A stretch of 64,000 nucleotides of DNA, taken from an uncultured SAR116 cluster alpha proteobacterium. Lineage in GTDB: Bacteria > Pseudomonadota > Alphaproteobacteria > Puniceispirillales > Puniceispirillaceae. The stretch's first letter is position 1, and each line of letters starts with the position of its first letter. A model generated the notes under the pieces. That model worked only from the letters and a program-made list of their open reading frames with translations. It did not search any database and was not told the DNA's origin. Both the position numbers and the translations under genes were made by a program. Location of the stretch: assembly GCA_902625725.1 (NCBI GenBank), contig CACOCY010000010.1, positions 1 to 64,000 on the forward strand, in the 5' to 3' direction. Of this stretch, positions 47,110-56,801 are shown one piece after another.

Positions 47110-47284
47110 TCGTGAGTTCCTTTTGACGTCAATTATTCAGGGCTGGATTTTTCATCTTTATATCAGAATGTAGATATCGATTCCACGACATCTTTATAAA
47201 TCGCAACAAAAAAAGCCGGCATTTTGTAAAATATTAACAAGGTGCTTTTAAAAAGGGAAAATCAAAAATATTTTTTGTTTATCA

Positions 47285-48130
47285 TTACTTTTCCACAGAT
47301 TTAGAATTCATAATTTTAAGGGCCCGCTGATAGATTTGTTTTTTGCTTGTTCCACTAATAATTGAAACCTCATTTACCGCATCTCGTAAGCTTAGCCTTT
47401 CCATTGCCTCTTCTAATAAAAGATCTATCTGAGGCACATTATCTTTATCGGGTTCATCTTTGGCACCATTAACAACTAAAACAATCTCTCCTTTTGGTGC
47501 TCCCTTTTTTTTATAATAAGATAATAGGTCTGTTAAAGTTCCGTTCTTAATTTCCTCATGGAGTTTTGTCATTTCTCTCACAATGGCGGCCCGCCTGTTT
47601 CCGTATATAGACAGCATTGTTGTTAGATGAAAAATTATTTTAGACGAAGTAGTGAACCAAATTTGTGTAGATTGTAAATTTGACGTTTGAACCAGAGCTT
47701 TTCGGCTTCCCGCAATTGTAGATGGTACAAAGCCATTGAATGTAAATTTGTCAGTTGATAACCCAGACATGGTGAGTGCTAAAATGGGGGCTGTAGGACC
47801 TGGAATAGCTGAGACGGAGATATTATTGTGGTGACATGCTTCGACCAGTTTAAATCCCGGATCAGAGATTAATGGTGTGCCAGCATCGCTCACTAAAGCA
47901 ACAGATTTCCCTTTTTGAAGTTCCAACAGAAGAGAGGGTCTTACTAATGCTCCATTGTGGTCATGATATGAAACAAGTTTTCCAATCGCTTTTATATTCA
48001 ATAGTTGCAGCAATTTCTTTGTTGAGCGCGTATCTTCGCACGCTATTATGTCCGCATTTCTCAAATAGTTTGCAGCGCGCAAAGTTATATCTTCTAAATT
48101 GCCGATGGGTGTTGCAATTATCATCAACAT
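47285..48130 (-). CDS. rsmI: 16S rRNA (cytidine1402-2'-O)-methyltransferase
   Basis: Adds the 2'-O-methyl group to C1402 in the ribosomal P site. Typical motifs of this SAM-dependent tetrapyrrole-methylase-like fold are ATPIGNLEDITLRAANYLRN, IACEDTRSTKKLLQLL, LVSDAGTPLISDPGFKLVEA and VSAIPGPTAPILALTMSGL. Length (281 residues) is normal. It is divergent from the LpoA-like gene with 132 bases between, as in many proteobacteria. Confidence 0.96.
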   Translation of the reverse strand: MLMIIATPIGNLEDITLRAANYLRNADIIACEDTRSTKKLLQLLNIKAIGKLVSYHDHNGALVRPSLLLELQKGKSVALVSDAGTPLISDPGFKLVEACHHNNISVSAIPGPTAPILALTMSGLSTDKFTFNGFVPSTIAGSRKALVQTSNLQSTQIWFTTSSKIIFHLTTMLSIYGNRRAAIVREMTKLHEEIKNGTLTDLLSYYKKKGAPKGEIVLVVNGAKDEPDKDNVPQIDLLLEEAMERLSLRDAVNEVSIISGTSKKQIYQRALKIMNSKSVEK

Positions 48131-48262
48131 TAATAATTTTCCTGAATGTTTATACTGCTAGCAGAAAAACAAGTTGTTTAATTGACATTAGAGTAGATAC
48201 ATTTTTAAAGTAAACAAATAATCAAGGCATGAAATTCTTAAACACTTCCGAAGGTTTCAATA

Positions 48263-49930
48263 ATGCTTAAAAGTAATGTAATATCACAATCAGCTAAATA
48301 TTTTGTATCGCTCCTTTTGGCCTGGAAGCGAAGAAGAAATATTATTAGAGGTTTTGTTCTTTTACTTGCATCCTTTTTTTCTCTTTCTGCATGCCAAGAT
48401 ATTGGAAAAGCACCAGTTGTTACAACAATCTATATCGAAGAGAACAACAACAGTCCTGTCAAGACAGAAATTGACCAACCCAGCATAGACCTTGGCATCG
48501 AAGAGATTTTAGAAAAGAAAGAAATTTCTGATTCTGCTGGTATACATGATAGACAAACTAGCACAGTACAGGAAAAAATTGTTGAAACAAAAAATAAATC
48601 TAACTTAGTTGAGAAAAACACAGATGAAGTGTCAAAAAAACAGTCTGAGGAAGAATTAAACTTTCACGTGGCATCGTCAAGTGAACCAATAAAAATACGA
48701 AGTTTACAAACATCAGATGCTGTTCAAGACAACATATTACAAAACGAGCAGACCGAAACGAAAGAGAAAAATCAAGAAAAACTAGAGATAGCAGCACTAG
48801 AATCTGCTTTTGAGATGCTAGCCAAAAGAGCCGAGCCTATGCAAATTTCTCCAAAAACACCCAACTATAGTTCTAAAGATATTACCAAAAGCAAATTCAG
48901 AATAGGATTGATGGTTCCACTTTCGGGTCCTTTTTCTTACCTAGGAGACATAATCTCTGGAGGATCTGAACTTGCATTTTTTAAAATGAAAAATCCAGAA
49001 GTTGAATTATTTTATTTCGATACAGCGGGCGGAGAGAAAGTAATTGAAGCGGCAAATAGCGCTATAGAAAGCGACGTCGATGTGATAATAGGCCCTCTTT
49101 TTTCTGACTCTGTGGCAGCAATTAAGCCGCTTTTAAAATCATCAGAAATTCCTATTTTATCTTTTTCAAACAATAAAGATGTTGCAGAGCCTGGGGTTTG
49201 GGTTTTGGGTTACTTACCGGAGCAACAAATTGCTCAATTGGTTGATTTTGCTGTAGCACGTGGAAAACAAAATTTTGGGGTTCTTAGTTCTTCATCACAG
49301 CTTGGTAAAAAAATAACCGAAGCCACCACAAAAAAGTTAACAGAGTATGGTCTCTCTCCCAGAACAGTTGTAACATTAAATGATATTGAAAATATGGACC
49401 AAAATGAGCTCCTAAATCAAATCAAAATTTTTGCACAATATATCGATACGGACAAAGACCCGTTAACGCTCCCTCCACCAGCATTTGATACTGTAGTTAT
49501 TGCAGGAGATACAAATTTCATTCTTCAAGTTGCACCTTTGTTATCTTATTATGACCTTGGGCCAGACAGAGCCTTATTCATTGGGATAGACAAATGGAAT
49601 CGACCAAAAATGCTTAATGAACCGTCGTTGCAAAATGCTCTTTTAACATTGCCAAAAAGACCAGCTGACGAGAAATTTGATAAAGTTTGGAAATCGGAGT
49701 TTACAATAGACTCAAACGATTTAGCAAAGATATCGTTCGACGCAACTGCGTTAGTTATAGCTACGGCGGCCATACAATCGGAAGTTTCATTATCTGAAAG
49801 ATTGGTAAATCAACCTGGTTTTATTGGGTTCAGTGGACAATTTAAAATGTCCAAATCCGGTTTAACGGAACGCGTGTTTGAAATAAAGGAAATCTCTGAT
49901 AGCTTTCTTATAAATCCTTCAATTCAATAA
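48263..49930 (+). CDS. penicillin-binding protein activator, LpoA-like lipoprotein
   Basis: Predicted outer-membrane lipoprotein that stimulates a bifunctional penicillin-binding protein. The N terminus is long and basic (AWKRRRNIIRGFVLLLASFF) before the lipobox LSAC (Cys44). A disordered Glu/Lys/Ser linker runs to about residue 205. The C-terminal periplasmic-binding fold begins FRIGLMVPLSGPFSYLGDII and includes VIIGPLFSDSVAAIKPLLKS. Length is 555 residues. Position divergent to rsmI supports the call. Its 3' end overlaps hemW by 12 bases. Confidence 0.88.
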   Translation: MLKSNVISQSAKYFVSLLLAWKRRRNIIRGFVLLLASFFSLSACQDIGKAPVVTTIYIEENNNSPVKTEIDQPSIDLGIEEILEKKEISDSAGIHDRQTSTVQEKIVETKNKSNLVEKNTDEVSKKQSEEELNFHVASSSEPIKIRSLQTSDAVQDNILQNEQTETKEKNQEKLEIAALESAFEMLAKRAEPMQISPKTPNYSSKDITKSKFRIGLMVPLSGPFSYLGDIISGGSELAFFKMKNPEVELFYFDTAGGEKVIEAANSAIESDVDVIIGPLFSDSVAAIKPLLKSSEIPILSFSNNKDVAEPGVWVLGYLPEQQIAQLVDFAVARGKQNFGVLSSSSQLGKKITEATTKKLTEYGLSPRTVVTLNDIENMDQNELLNQIKIFAQYIDTDKDPLTLPPPAFDTVVIAGDTNFILQVAPLLSYYDLGPDRALFIGIDKWNRPKMLNEPSLQNALLTLPKRPADEKFDKVWKSEFTIDSNDLAKISFDATALVIATAAIQSEVSLSERLVNQPGFIGFSGQFKMSKSGLTERVFEIKEISDSFLINPSIQ

Positions 49931-51097
49931 TCTAGATATAATGGAGTTGAGGTGTAAACGTCCGCCTTCTGTAACTCGAATATGGTTGTCTTTTGTTGCA
50001 ATTAAACCATCTGCTTCAAACTGTTTTAGCCAATTTAAATTTAAAAATTCACTGTTTCCAAACAACCAATCAGGTAAATATATTCCAGATGAGAGTCTTA
50101 GTCCCATAAGAATAATCTCTTTAGCAAAATTTGGTTCATCGTCTTCATCCTGAATTTCAACACCATGTAAATTTTTTTGGACGGCTGATAGCCAGCCGTC
50201 AGGACTTCGTCTTATCTGACTATACCATCTGCGATTTTTTGAGATTGAAAATCTTCCATGTGCACCTGGACCAACACCGATCCAATCCTGAGCGTTCCAA
50301 TATAGCAAATTATGCTGACATTTGGCATTTGGTTTCGCATAATTAGATATTTCATACGTTTCATACCCATGATTTTTTAGTACATCATTTGTCTGTGTAT
50401 ATAAATCTTTCATGACATTTTCATTGCAGGTAAGGATTTCTCCTTTTTTACTCCTAGTAAAAAATTGTGTTCCTGGCTCAACCGTTAGTTGATAAGCAGA
50501 AATATGAGATAGATCTAATTTAAGAATTTGATTTAGTTCGGCTTTCCAAGTTTTTCTAGTTTGGTCTGGAATTCCATAAATAAAATCTGCTGAAACTTGT
50601 TTAAATAACCCAGAAGCTACATCTAATGCCCTATATATATCGTTAACATTATGCCCTCGTTCCAGGAAGTTAAGTGTGTTTTGATTCAAAGACTGAGCAC
50701 CCAAGGACAATCTGTTGATACCAATTGATTTAAAGGCAGATAAATTTTCGATTTCACTAGAAGATGGATTTGCTTCTGCTGTTATCTCAATTTCTGGACA
50801 TATAATAAAGAGATCCTCTAATGTATCTAATATTTCTTCAATGATGCATGTTGGCATTAATGTTGGTGTCCCGCCTCCAAAAAAAACTGAATATAATATT
50901 GCTGGTTGTGTGGCTTTTTGCTTATATTTTTCAGCCATCCAACGAAGTTCTGATATATATGCAACTCGCCATCGCTTAATATCTATGTCCTTATGAATAT
51001 GAGAATTGAAGTCACAATATGGGCATTTCGAAACACAAAAAGGCCAATGAACATAAAGCCCCAATCTATTTTGGTGACTTATTTTGTCGGAAAGCAT
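49919..51097 (-). CDS. hemW: radical SAM haem chaperone HemW
   Basis: Radical SAM protein related to HemN and thought to insert haem into respiratory enzymes. The cluster motif CxxxCxxC is in HWPFCVSKCPYCDFNSH. GGGTPTLMP, AEANPSSSEIENLSAFKSIG and NRLSLGAQSLNQNTLNFLER are further family motifs, and QLTVEPGTQFFTR follows. Length (392 residues) is normal. It overlaps rdgB by 19 bases, consistent with the rph-rdgB-hemW operon seen in alphaproteobacteria. Confidence 0.95.
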   Translation of the reverse strand: MLSDKISHQNRLGLYVHWPFCVSKCPYCDFNSHIHKDIDIKRWRVAYISELRWMAEKYKQKATQPAILYSVFFGGGTPTLMPTCIIEEILDTLEDLFIICPEIEITAEANPSSSEIENLSAFKSIGINRLSLGAQSLNQNTLNFLERGHNVNDIYRALDVASGLFKQVSADFIYGIPDQTRKTWKAELNQILKLDLSHISAYQLTVEPGTQFFTRSKKGEILTCNENVMKDLYTQTNDVLKNHGYETYEISNYAKPNAKCQHNLLYWNAQDWIGVGPGAHGRFSISKNRRWYSQIRRSPDGWLSAVQKNLHGVEIQDEDDEPNFAKEIILMGLRLSSGIYLPDWLFGNSEFLNLNWLKQFEADGLIATKDNHIRVTEGGRLHLNSIISRLLN

Positions 51098-51687
51098 TTT
51101 TTTAACAATTTTTTATAAGCAATCGAGCGGTGGCTGATGCCGTGTTTTTTTTCAGGATCCATTTCCCCAAACGTTTCGATATATCCATCCGGCATAAATA
51201 TTGGATCATATCCAAATCCTTTGTTTCCTCTTGCCGGCCAAACTATTTGACCGGGTAAAATTCCTTCAACACTCTCACTCTCGCCATCTGGCCAGCTCAG
51301 ACAAAGGGCACAATGAAAATAGGCTTTTTTATCATATTGGCCGCTCATCAATAATGCGTCTGCAACTCGATGCATAGCTTTATTAAAATCTTTGCTTTTT
51401 CCTGCCCACCTTGCAGAGTAAATACCTGGCGCACCCCCAAGAGCTGATACATTTAAACCACTATCGTCTGATATTGCAGGTAAGCCAGAGATCTCTGCTG
51501 CAACTTTTGCTTTTAGTTCAGCGTTTTCAACAAAGCTAGAGCCCGTTTCTTCTGGTTCCGGTAATTTAGCATCACGGGAAGAAATCACAGATATTCCAAG
51601 CGGAACGAGTAAATCTTTTATTTCGTTCACTTTTCCTTCATTATGGCTTGCAATTACAATTTTGGATTCAAGAAACTGTCGTGCCAT
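51079..51687 (-). CDS. rdgB: dITP/XTP pyrophosphatase
   Basis: Removes deaminated purine nucleotides (ITP, dITP, XTP) to their monophosphates. Motifs: IVIASHNEGKVNEIKDLLVP, ISDDSGLNVSALGGAPGIYS and FGYDPIFMPDGYIETFGEM, ending in the HGISHRS-type motif. ATG 51687 (MARQFLESK) is used; GAGGAAAG lies about 11 bases upstream in the end of rph, while a start at 51717 has no support. Length is 202 residues. It starts 4 bases after the rph stop. Confidence 0.95.
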   Translation of the reverse strand: MARQFLESKIVIASHNEGKVNEIKDLLVPLGISVISSRDAKLPEPEETGSSFVENAELKAKVAAEISGLPAISDDSGLNVSALGGAPGIYSARWAGKSKDFNKAMHRVADALLMSGQYDKKAYFHCALCLSWPDGESESVEGILPGQIVWPARGNKGFGYDPIFMPDGYIETFGEMDPEKKHGISHRSIAYKKLLKKCFPTK

Positions 51688-51691
51688 TGAT

Positions 51692-52441
51692 TTATGGTCT
51701 TTCCTCACGTGTGGCAATTAATTGTTCATGAAATAAAAAAGTACATCCTTTTTTAGCAAGTGACCACATATCATCTAAAAGTGTTTTGTCAAACGGAGAC
51801 TCTTCAGCCGTTGCTTGAAATTCAACAACTTTATTACTATTGGTCATAACAAAATTTGCATCTGCTATGGCCGAGCTATCCTCTGAATAATCAAGATCTA
51901 ATAAAGCTTTTTGGTTAATAATCCCACACGATATGGCTGCCACTTGTTCTGTCAATGGTGACAAACTGATTTTTCCTTGAAGCAGAAGTTTTTCTACGGC
52001 AAGCGCTAATGCTACCCAGCCACCAGTAATAGATGCTGTTCTCGTTCCTCCGTCAGCTTGTAAAACGTCACAATCAACGATTATTTGTCTTTCCCCAAGT
52101 AAAGATAAATCTGTTACCGCCCTAAGAGATCGGCCAATTAGGCGTTGAATTTCCATTGTTCTCCCTGATAGTTTACCTTTTTGAGCTTCCCTATCCATCC
52201 GGGTATGAGTTGATCGCGGCAACATTCCGTACTCTGCTGTTATCCATCCACGCATTTGACCTCGTAAAAAGTGAGGTACTCTTTCATCTATACTTGCTGT
52301 GCATAGAACATGAGTGTCTCCAAATTGCACTAGACAAGATCCATCAGCATACTTCGCATAATGTGGTATTAGTTTAATTTTACGTAATTCGTCAAAATTT
52401 CGTCCAAATGCTCTTTCAGTTTTTTCAATAAATTCACCCAT
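51692..52441 (-). CDS. rph: ribonuclease PH
   Basis: Phosphate-dependent exoribonuclease trimming tRNA 3' ends. Typical regions are KYADGSCLVQFGDTHVLCTA, GWITAEYGMLPRSTHTRMDR and IIVDCDVLQADGGTRTASIT. Length (249 residues) is normal. It heads the rph-rdgB-hemW operon. Its leader contains a 19-base tandem duplication (52454-52490). In many relatives hrcA lies between rph and grpE, but not here. Confidence 0.97.
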   Translation of the reverse strand: MGEFIEKTERAFGRNFDELRKIKLIPHYAKYADGSCLVQFGDTHVLCTASIDERVPHFLRGQMRGWITAEYGMLPRSTHTRMDREAQKGKLSGRTMEIQRLIGRSLRAVTDLSLLGERQIIVDCDVLQADGGTRTASITGGWVALALAVEKLLLQGKISLSPLTEQVAAISCGIINQKALLDLDYSEDSSAIADANFVMTNSNKVVEFQATAEESPFDKTLLDDMWSLAKKGCTFLFHEQLIATREERP

Positions 52442-52453
52442 AATTTCTCTTTA

Positions 52454-52490
52454 ATAGCTTCAATTAGATTTGATAGCTTCAATTAGATTT
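52454..52490. repeat. 19-base tandem direct repeat in the rph leader
   Basis: ATAGCTTCAATTAGATTT occurs at 52454-52471 and again, unchanged, at 52473-52490, with one base between copies. The first copy starts 13 bases upstream of the rph start codon. Confidence 0.9.
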
Positions 52491-52703
52491 AAAAGATAAA
52501 TATGATAATCCCCTTAGGCAAGTTAAAGCAACATAGAAATAAGCGGGAAGTTCCCTAGTTTAAGGTCAGATTAGTTTTAAGATAAATGAATTTAAGCTTA
52601 ATAAAAAACCAACTGAACAGCCGTTTAGATTGTTTTAAAATAATACAAAGTCTCAGCAGTAATGAAAAAGAAAATTAATTTTCAATAAAATATTTACTAC
52701 CCC

Positions 52704-52732
52704 CTTGGCAAGATGAAAAATAATTCCCAAAT
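52704..52732 (+). promoter_or_regulatory. heat-shock (RpoH-like) promoter candidate of grpE
   Basis: CTTG (52704-52707), 18 bases, then CCCAAAT (52726-52732) fits the alphaproteobacterial RpoH pattern CTTG-N17/18-CCxxAT. CTTG plus GATGAAAAA a few bases on is shared with the dnaK upstream element. Confidence 0.45.
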
Positions 52733-52771
52733 ATCAGTTGAAGTTCATCGAAAACTAAATCCGAGATTAAT

Positions 52772-53446
52772 ATGTCTGATAAAAAAATTTTTAAACCAGA
52801 AAAGGGTGTAAAAGAAAAGAACTATACCGATGATGATGAATCTTCGTTGGAATTTCCTCCTAAAGATAACGATACGTCTCAAGAAGTTGAAGATACGTCT
52901 CAAGAAGTTGAAGATACATCTATCGTAGATGAAGAAAATGAAGAAAAACATCCTGATGCTTCACTGGAAATGAAAGACCAGCTTCTGAGAGCGCTAGCAG
53001 ATGTTGAAAATATGAGGCGTCGTAGTGAGAGAGATGTTGCCCAAGCTAATAAATACGGGCATTTGGCATTTGCTCGCGACTTGCTCTCATGCTTCGATAA
53101 TTTATCACAAGCGGTTGCTTTAGCTCCAGAGGATAGAAGCGGCTTTGATGAAAATTTGAAAAATATATTGGTTGGTGTGGAAATGATATCAAAAGAGATA
53201 GAATCTATTCTTCAACGACACCATATTACGAAGATTAATCCAATGGGTGAAAAATTCGATTACAATTGTCATCAAGCAATGTTTGAAGTGTCAAATGATG
53301 ACGTTGAGGCCGGAACAGTTGTTCAGGTAGCACAACCGGGATATCTGCTTCATGACAGACTGATTCGTCCAGCCATGGTTGGTGTCTCCAAAAAAACCAA
53401 CTCCGGCATAGTTGAGGAAGAAAGTTCCGTTGATAAACAAGCATAG
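52772..53446 (+). CDS. grpE: nucleotide exchange factor GrpE
   Basis: Releases ADP from DnaK. A long acidic N-terminal tail (about residues 1-65) precedes the coiled-coil and beta domains: LRALADVENMRRRSERDVAQ, ARDLLSCFDNLSQAVALAPE, then FDYNCHQAMFEV and GYLLHDRLIRPAMVGVSK. The tail contains DTSQEVE twice, encoded by a perfect 21-base tandem duplication. Length (224 residues) is slightly longer than average for that reason. It is upstream of dnaK with a 136-base gap that has its own promoter. Confidence 0.95.
   Translation: MSDKKIFKPEKGVKEKNYTDDDESSLEFPPKDNDTSQEVEDTSQEVEDTSIVDEENEEKHPDASLEMKDQLLRALADVENMRRRSERDVAQANKYGHLAFARDLLSCFDNLSQAVALAPEDRSGFDENLKNILVGVEMISKEIESILQRHHITKINPMGEKFDYNCHQAMFEVSNDDVEAGTVVQVAQPGYLLHDRLIRPAMVGVSKKTNSGIVEEESSVDKQA
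52871..52912 (+). repeat. 21-base in-frame tandem repeat in grpE
   Basis: Two identical 21-base copies (52871-52891 and 52892-52912) encode DTSQEVE twice; a partial third copy (GATAC-TCT) follows. It lies in the disordered acidic tail, where extra residues are tolerated. Confidence 0.92.
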
Positions 53447-53478
53447 TGATTTTTTAGGTTATCTTTCAAGTTGATGGC

Positions 53479-53506
53479 CTTGCATGATGAAAAACAGCAC
53501 TTATAT
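53479..53506 (+). promoter_or_regulatory. heat-shock (RpoH-like) promoter candidate of dnaK
   Basis: CTTG (53479-53482), 17 bases, then CTTATAT (53500-53506). After CTTG both this element and the one before grpE read GATGAAAAA within a few bases. It lies 77 bases before the dnaK start. The -10 half is weaker than consensus. Confidence 0.45.
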
Positions 53507-53582
53507 GTGATTTAATGGTGGCTTTTTTTAAAAGCCCGAAATGCACTTTCCACGGGAATAGAAATTTTAAAGGAATAAAAAA

Positions 53583-55520
53583 ATGGGTCGCGTAATTGGA
53601 ATTGATTTGGGAACAACAAACTCCTGCGTCGCTGTCATGGATGGAAAAGCTCCTAAAGTTATTGAGAATGCTGAAGGTAGCAGAACCACACCATCGATGG
53701 TGGCGTTTTTAGACGATGAAGAGAGGGTTGTAGGCCAAGCTGCAAAACGCCAAGCCGTAACTAACCCAGAAAAAACTATATTTGCAGTCAAGCGTCTTAT
53801 TGGTCGTAGGTCTGATGATGTCGCTACAAAAAGCTTTTCGGAACTAGTGCCATTTAAGATAAAGCCAGCAAAGAATGGTGACGCCTGGATCAATATTGAC
53901 AGCAAGGAATTTTCTCCTTCTGAAATATCAAGCTTTATTCTTCGTAAGTTGAAAGAAGATGCTGAAGGTTATCTTGGCGAAACAGTTGAACAGGCAGTAA
54001 TAACAGTACCAGCATATTTTAACGACGCCCAAAGACAAGCAACAAAGGATGCAGGTAAAATTGCTGGTCTAGAGGTTCTTAGGATTATAAATGAGCCTAC
54101 AGCTGCTGCACTTGCTTATGGTTTAGACCAAAAAGAATCCGGTATTGTCGCCGTCTTTGATCTTGGAGGCGGAACCTTTGACGTATCTATTTTGGAAATA
54201 GGAGACGGAGTTTTTGAAGTTAAATCAACGAATGGAGATACTTTCCTAGGTGGTGAAGACTTTGACCAGGCTGTCATTGATTTTCTGGCAGAGGAGTTTA
54301 AAAAAGAGACAGGGATAAATCTAAGAGATGATAGGATGGCGCTGCAACGTCTTAAAGAGGCAGCTGAAAAGGCTAAAATAGAGTTGTCTAGTTCAGTTCA
54401 GACGGATGTAAACTTGCCTTTTATAACAGCTGACCAGTCAGGCCCAAAACATTTAAATGTCAAAATAACTCGTGCTAAACTAGAGGGTCTTGTCTCTAAA
54501 CTTGTTGAACGAAGTTTGGAGCCTTGTCGCAAAGCTCTAAAAGATGCTGGTTTAGGGGCTTCAGAAATCGACGAGGTGATTTTAGTTGGTGGTATGACCC
54601 GAATGCCTAAGATCGTGGAGACGGTAGAGAAGTTTTTCGGTAAAGAACCTCATCGTGGTGTCAACCCAGATGAGGTAGTGGCATGCGGTGCTGCAATTCA
54701 GGCGGGAGTTTTGACTGGTGATGTTAAGGACGTGTTGCTCTTAGATGTTACCCCGTTATCTCTTGGAATAGAAACATTAGGGGGAGTCTTTACTCGCTTA
54801 ATTGACAGAAATACAACAATCCCCACAAAGAAAAGCCAGGTATTTTCTACAGCAGATGATAATCAATCTGCGGTGACGATCTCAGTATGTCAAGGGGAGC
54901 GAGAAATGGCTAGTGACAATAAGCCACTTGGTCAATTCAACCTCGAGGGTATCCCCGCAGCGCCTAGGGGTGTTCCTCAAATTGAGGTGACCTTTGATAT
55001 CGATGCAAACGGGATTGTAAAAGTTAGTGCTAAAGATAAAGCGACGGGAAAAGAGCAGGCTATCTCTATTAAGGCATCTGGTGGTTTAGAAGAGAATGAA
55101 ATAGAAAAAATGGTCAAAGATGCGGAGTTATATGCTGAAGATGACAAGAAAAGAAGAGAAACTGTGGAAACACGCAATCAGGCCGAGGCATTAACTCATA
55201 CAGCAGAAAAAACGCTATCTGACCTTGGAGATAAAGCAGAATCTGCTTTGCGAACTGAAGTTGAGTCGGCAGTCTCTGACGTCAAATCGGCTCTTGAGGG
55301 AGACGACGAGGCTCTGATAAAAGAAAAAACAGAAACTCTATCAACAGTCATGATGAAACTTGGGGAGGCTGCATACAGCACTGAACCTTCTAATGCAAGT
55401 GAAGACCATACTGCTGAACGAGGGGGCGGCGCAGCAGATGATGATGTGGTGGACGCAGATTTTGAAGAGGTTGACGATAGTAGCGAGGAAAATGAAGAAG
55501 ACATAAAAAAAGCTAACTAG
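53583..55520 (+). CDS. dnaK: chaperone DnaK (Hsp70)
   Basis: ATP-driven chaperone. [17 protein letters not shown] (phosphate 1), [19 protein letters not shown] (phosphate 2) and [20 protein letters not shown] (adenosine) mark the ATPase domain. The substrate domain includes [14 protein letters not shown]. The C-terminal tail is acidic and ends [16 protein letters not shown], close to the usual EEVD-like bacterial tail. Length (645 residues) is normal. AAAGGA (53569-53574) is 8 bases before the ATG. dnaJ follows after 103 bases. Confidence 0.99.
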   Translation: MGRVIGIDLGTTNSCVAVMDGKAPKVIENAEGSRTTPSMVAFLDDEERVVGQAAKRQAVTNPEKTIFAVKRLIGRRSDDVATKSFSELVPFKIKPAKNGDAWINIDSKEFSPSEISSFILRKLKEDAEGYLGETVEQAVITVPAYFNDAQRQATKDAGKIAGLEVLRIINEPTAAALAYGLDQKESGIVAVFDLGGGTFDVSILEIGDGVFEVKSTNGDTFLGGEDFDQAVIDFLAEEFKKETGINLRDDRMALQRLKEAAEKAKIELSSSVQTDVNLPFITADQSGPKHLNVKITRAKLEGLVSKLVERSLEPCRKALKDAGLGASEIDEVILVGGMTRMPKIVETVEKFFGKEPHRGVNPDEVVACGAAIQAGVLTGDVKDVLLLDVTPLSLGIETLGGVFTRLIDRNTTIPTKKSQVFSTADDNQSAVTISVCQGEREMASDNKPLGQFNLEGIPAAPRGVPQIEVTFDIDANGIVKVSAKDKATGKEQAISIKASGGLEENEIEKMVKDAELYAEDDKKRRETVETRNQAEALTHTAEKTLSDLGDKAESALRTEVESAVSDVKSALEGDDEALIKEKTETLSTVMMKLGEAAYSTEPSNASEDHTAERGGGAADDDVVDADFEEVDDSSEENEEDIKKAN

Positions 55521-55623
55521 GTTTCTTTAAACGTTAATCAATGCATTTTATTTGAGGGTGCATAGCTTTTTTGTTAGCTAAACGAGTATTTGTACAAAAG
55601 TTTACTAAAGTTGGTTTATTGAC

Positions 55624-56739
55624 ATGTCAAAAAGAGATTTTTACGAAGTGCTTGGGATCAGCCGTAACGCGGATGATAAAGCTATAAAGTCTGCATATCG
55701 TAAACTAGCTATGCAAAATCATCCTGACAGAAACCCAAATGATGAAGTTGCGGCTGAACGTTTTAGGGAGGCCGCCGAAGCCTACGAGATTTTAAAAGAT
55801 CCTCAAAAAAAAGCAGCATATGATAGACTAGGACATGCTGCGTTCGATCAGACCGCAGGTGGTTTCGGTGGTGCTAGCGGTTTTTCCAGCGGAGGATTCT
55901 CAGATATTTTTGAGCAAATGTTTAGCGAGTTTTCTGGGGGTCAGAATGAGGGAAGACAAGGCAGGAAGGGAGCTGACCTGAGATATGATCTTTCTGTATC
56001 CTTAGAGGATGCTTTCTCAGGATGCAGTAAGGATATTCAAATAACCGTGACAGCGACTTGTGACGATTGCACTGGAACAGGGGCCGCAAAGGGCAGTAAG
56101 CCTATAACATGCTCACAATGTGGCGGCCATGGAAAAGTTCGTGCACAACAAGGTTTTTTTACAATAGAACGTACCTGTACAGCGTGTCAGGGAGTTGGAG
56201 AGACAATATCAAATCCATGTAAATCTTGTCGTGGTCAGGGTAGAGTCCAAAAAATAGAGACCTTGTCTGTTACAGTACCAGCTGGTGTTGACACTGGAAC
56301 ACGAATTAGATTGTCCGGAAAAGGGGAAGCAGGAATAAGAGGTGCTACATCTGGGGATTTATATATTTTCATATCGGTAGACGAGCACCCTATTTTCCAG
56401 AGAGACGCTGACACACTATACGTACAAATACCTGTTCCTATGGTAACAGCAGCTCTTGGTGGTTCAATAGAGGTGCCAACCTTAAGTGGAAAGTTGACAA
56501 AATTAAAAATTGATGCTGGGACACAATCTAATCGTAAATTTAGAATGCGGGGAAAGGGTATGCCTATCCTTAGAAGTTCCAGAATGGGAGATCAAATTGT
56601 TGATATTCACGTAGAGACCCCAACTAAACTCTCTCAAGAGCAGAAACAGATACTAAAGAAGTTTGAGGAGCAAGGTAGTGTTTCACCAGAGACGGAGGGC
56701 TTCTTGAAAAGGGTAAAGCGCATTTTTGGAAATAGCTAG
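55624..56739 (+). CDS. dnaJ: chaperone DnaJ (Hsp40)
   Basis: Co-chaperone stimulating DnaK ATPase. The J domain has DFYEVLGISRNADDKAIKSA with HPD in QNHPDRNPND. A Gly-rich linker (GGFGGASGFSSGGFSD) follows, then four zinc-finger repeats CxxCxGxG: CDDCTGTG, CSQCGGHG, CTACQGVG and CKSCRGQG. The C-terminal substrate domain is complete. Length (371 residues) is normal. Order grpE-dnaK-dnaJ-dapB is typical of alphaproteobacteria. Confidence 0.98.
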   Translation: MSKRDFYEVLGISRNADDKAIKSAYRKLAMQNHPDRNPNDEVAAERFREAAEAYEILKDPQKKAAYDRLGHAAFDQTAGGFGGASGFSSGGFSDIFEQMFSEFSGGQNEGRQGRKGADLRYDLSVSLEDAFSGCSKDIQITVTATCDDCTGTGAAKGSKPITCSQCGGHGKVRAQQGFFTIERTCTACQGVGETISNPCKSCRGQGRVQKIETLSVTVPAGVDTGTRIRLSGKGEAGIRGATSGDLYIFISVDEHPIFQRDADTLYVQIPVPMVTAALGGSIEVPTLSGKLTKLKIDAGTQSNRKFRMRGKGMPILRSSRMGDQIVDIHVETPTKLSQEQKQILKKFEEQGSVSPETEGFLKRVKRIFGNS

Positions 56740-56801
56740 AAACGCTGGTTAATTACATTTACTCTTATTAAGGATTTTTTAGATAATAGACAGGAAACAA
56801 A

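Larger units (their letters stand above)
52442..52771. other. 330-base rph/grpE intergenic region, no hrcA
   Basis: No coding frame of note on either strand. It holds the promoters of divergent rph and grpE, a 19-base tandem repeat near rph, and a heat-shock-like element near grpE. CCCCTTAGGCAAG and CCCCCTTGGCAAG occur at about 52511 and 52701. I see no CIRCE inverted repeat. Confidence 0.6.

Noticed and set aside
48661-48676. TTTCACGTGG in the LpoA-like gene as parS
   Set aside because: Only one half of the palindrome matches; the right arm lacks GAAAC.
52442-52771. Remnant hrcA between rph and grpE
   Set aside because: No reading frame or HrcA-like peptide could be traced in six frames of this stretch.
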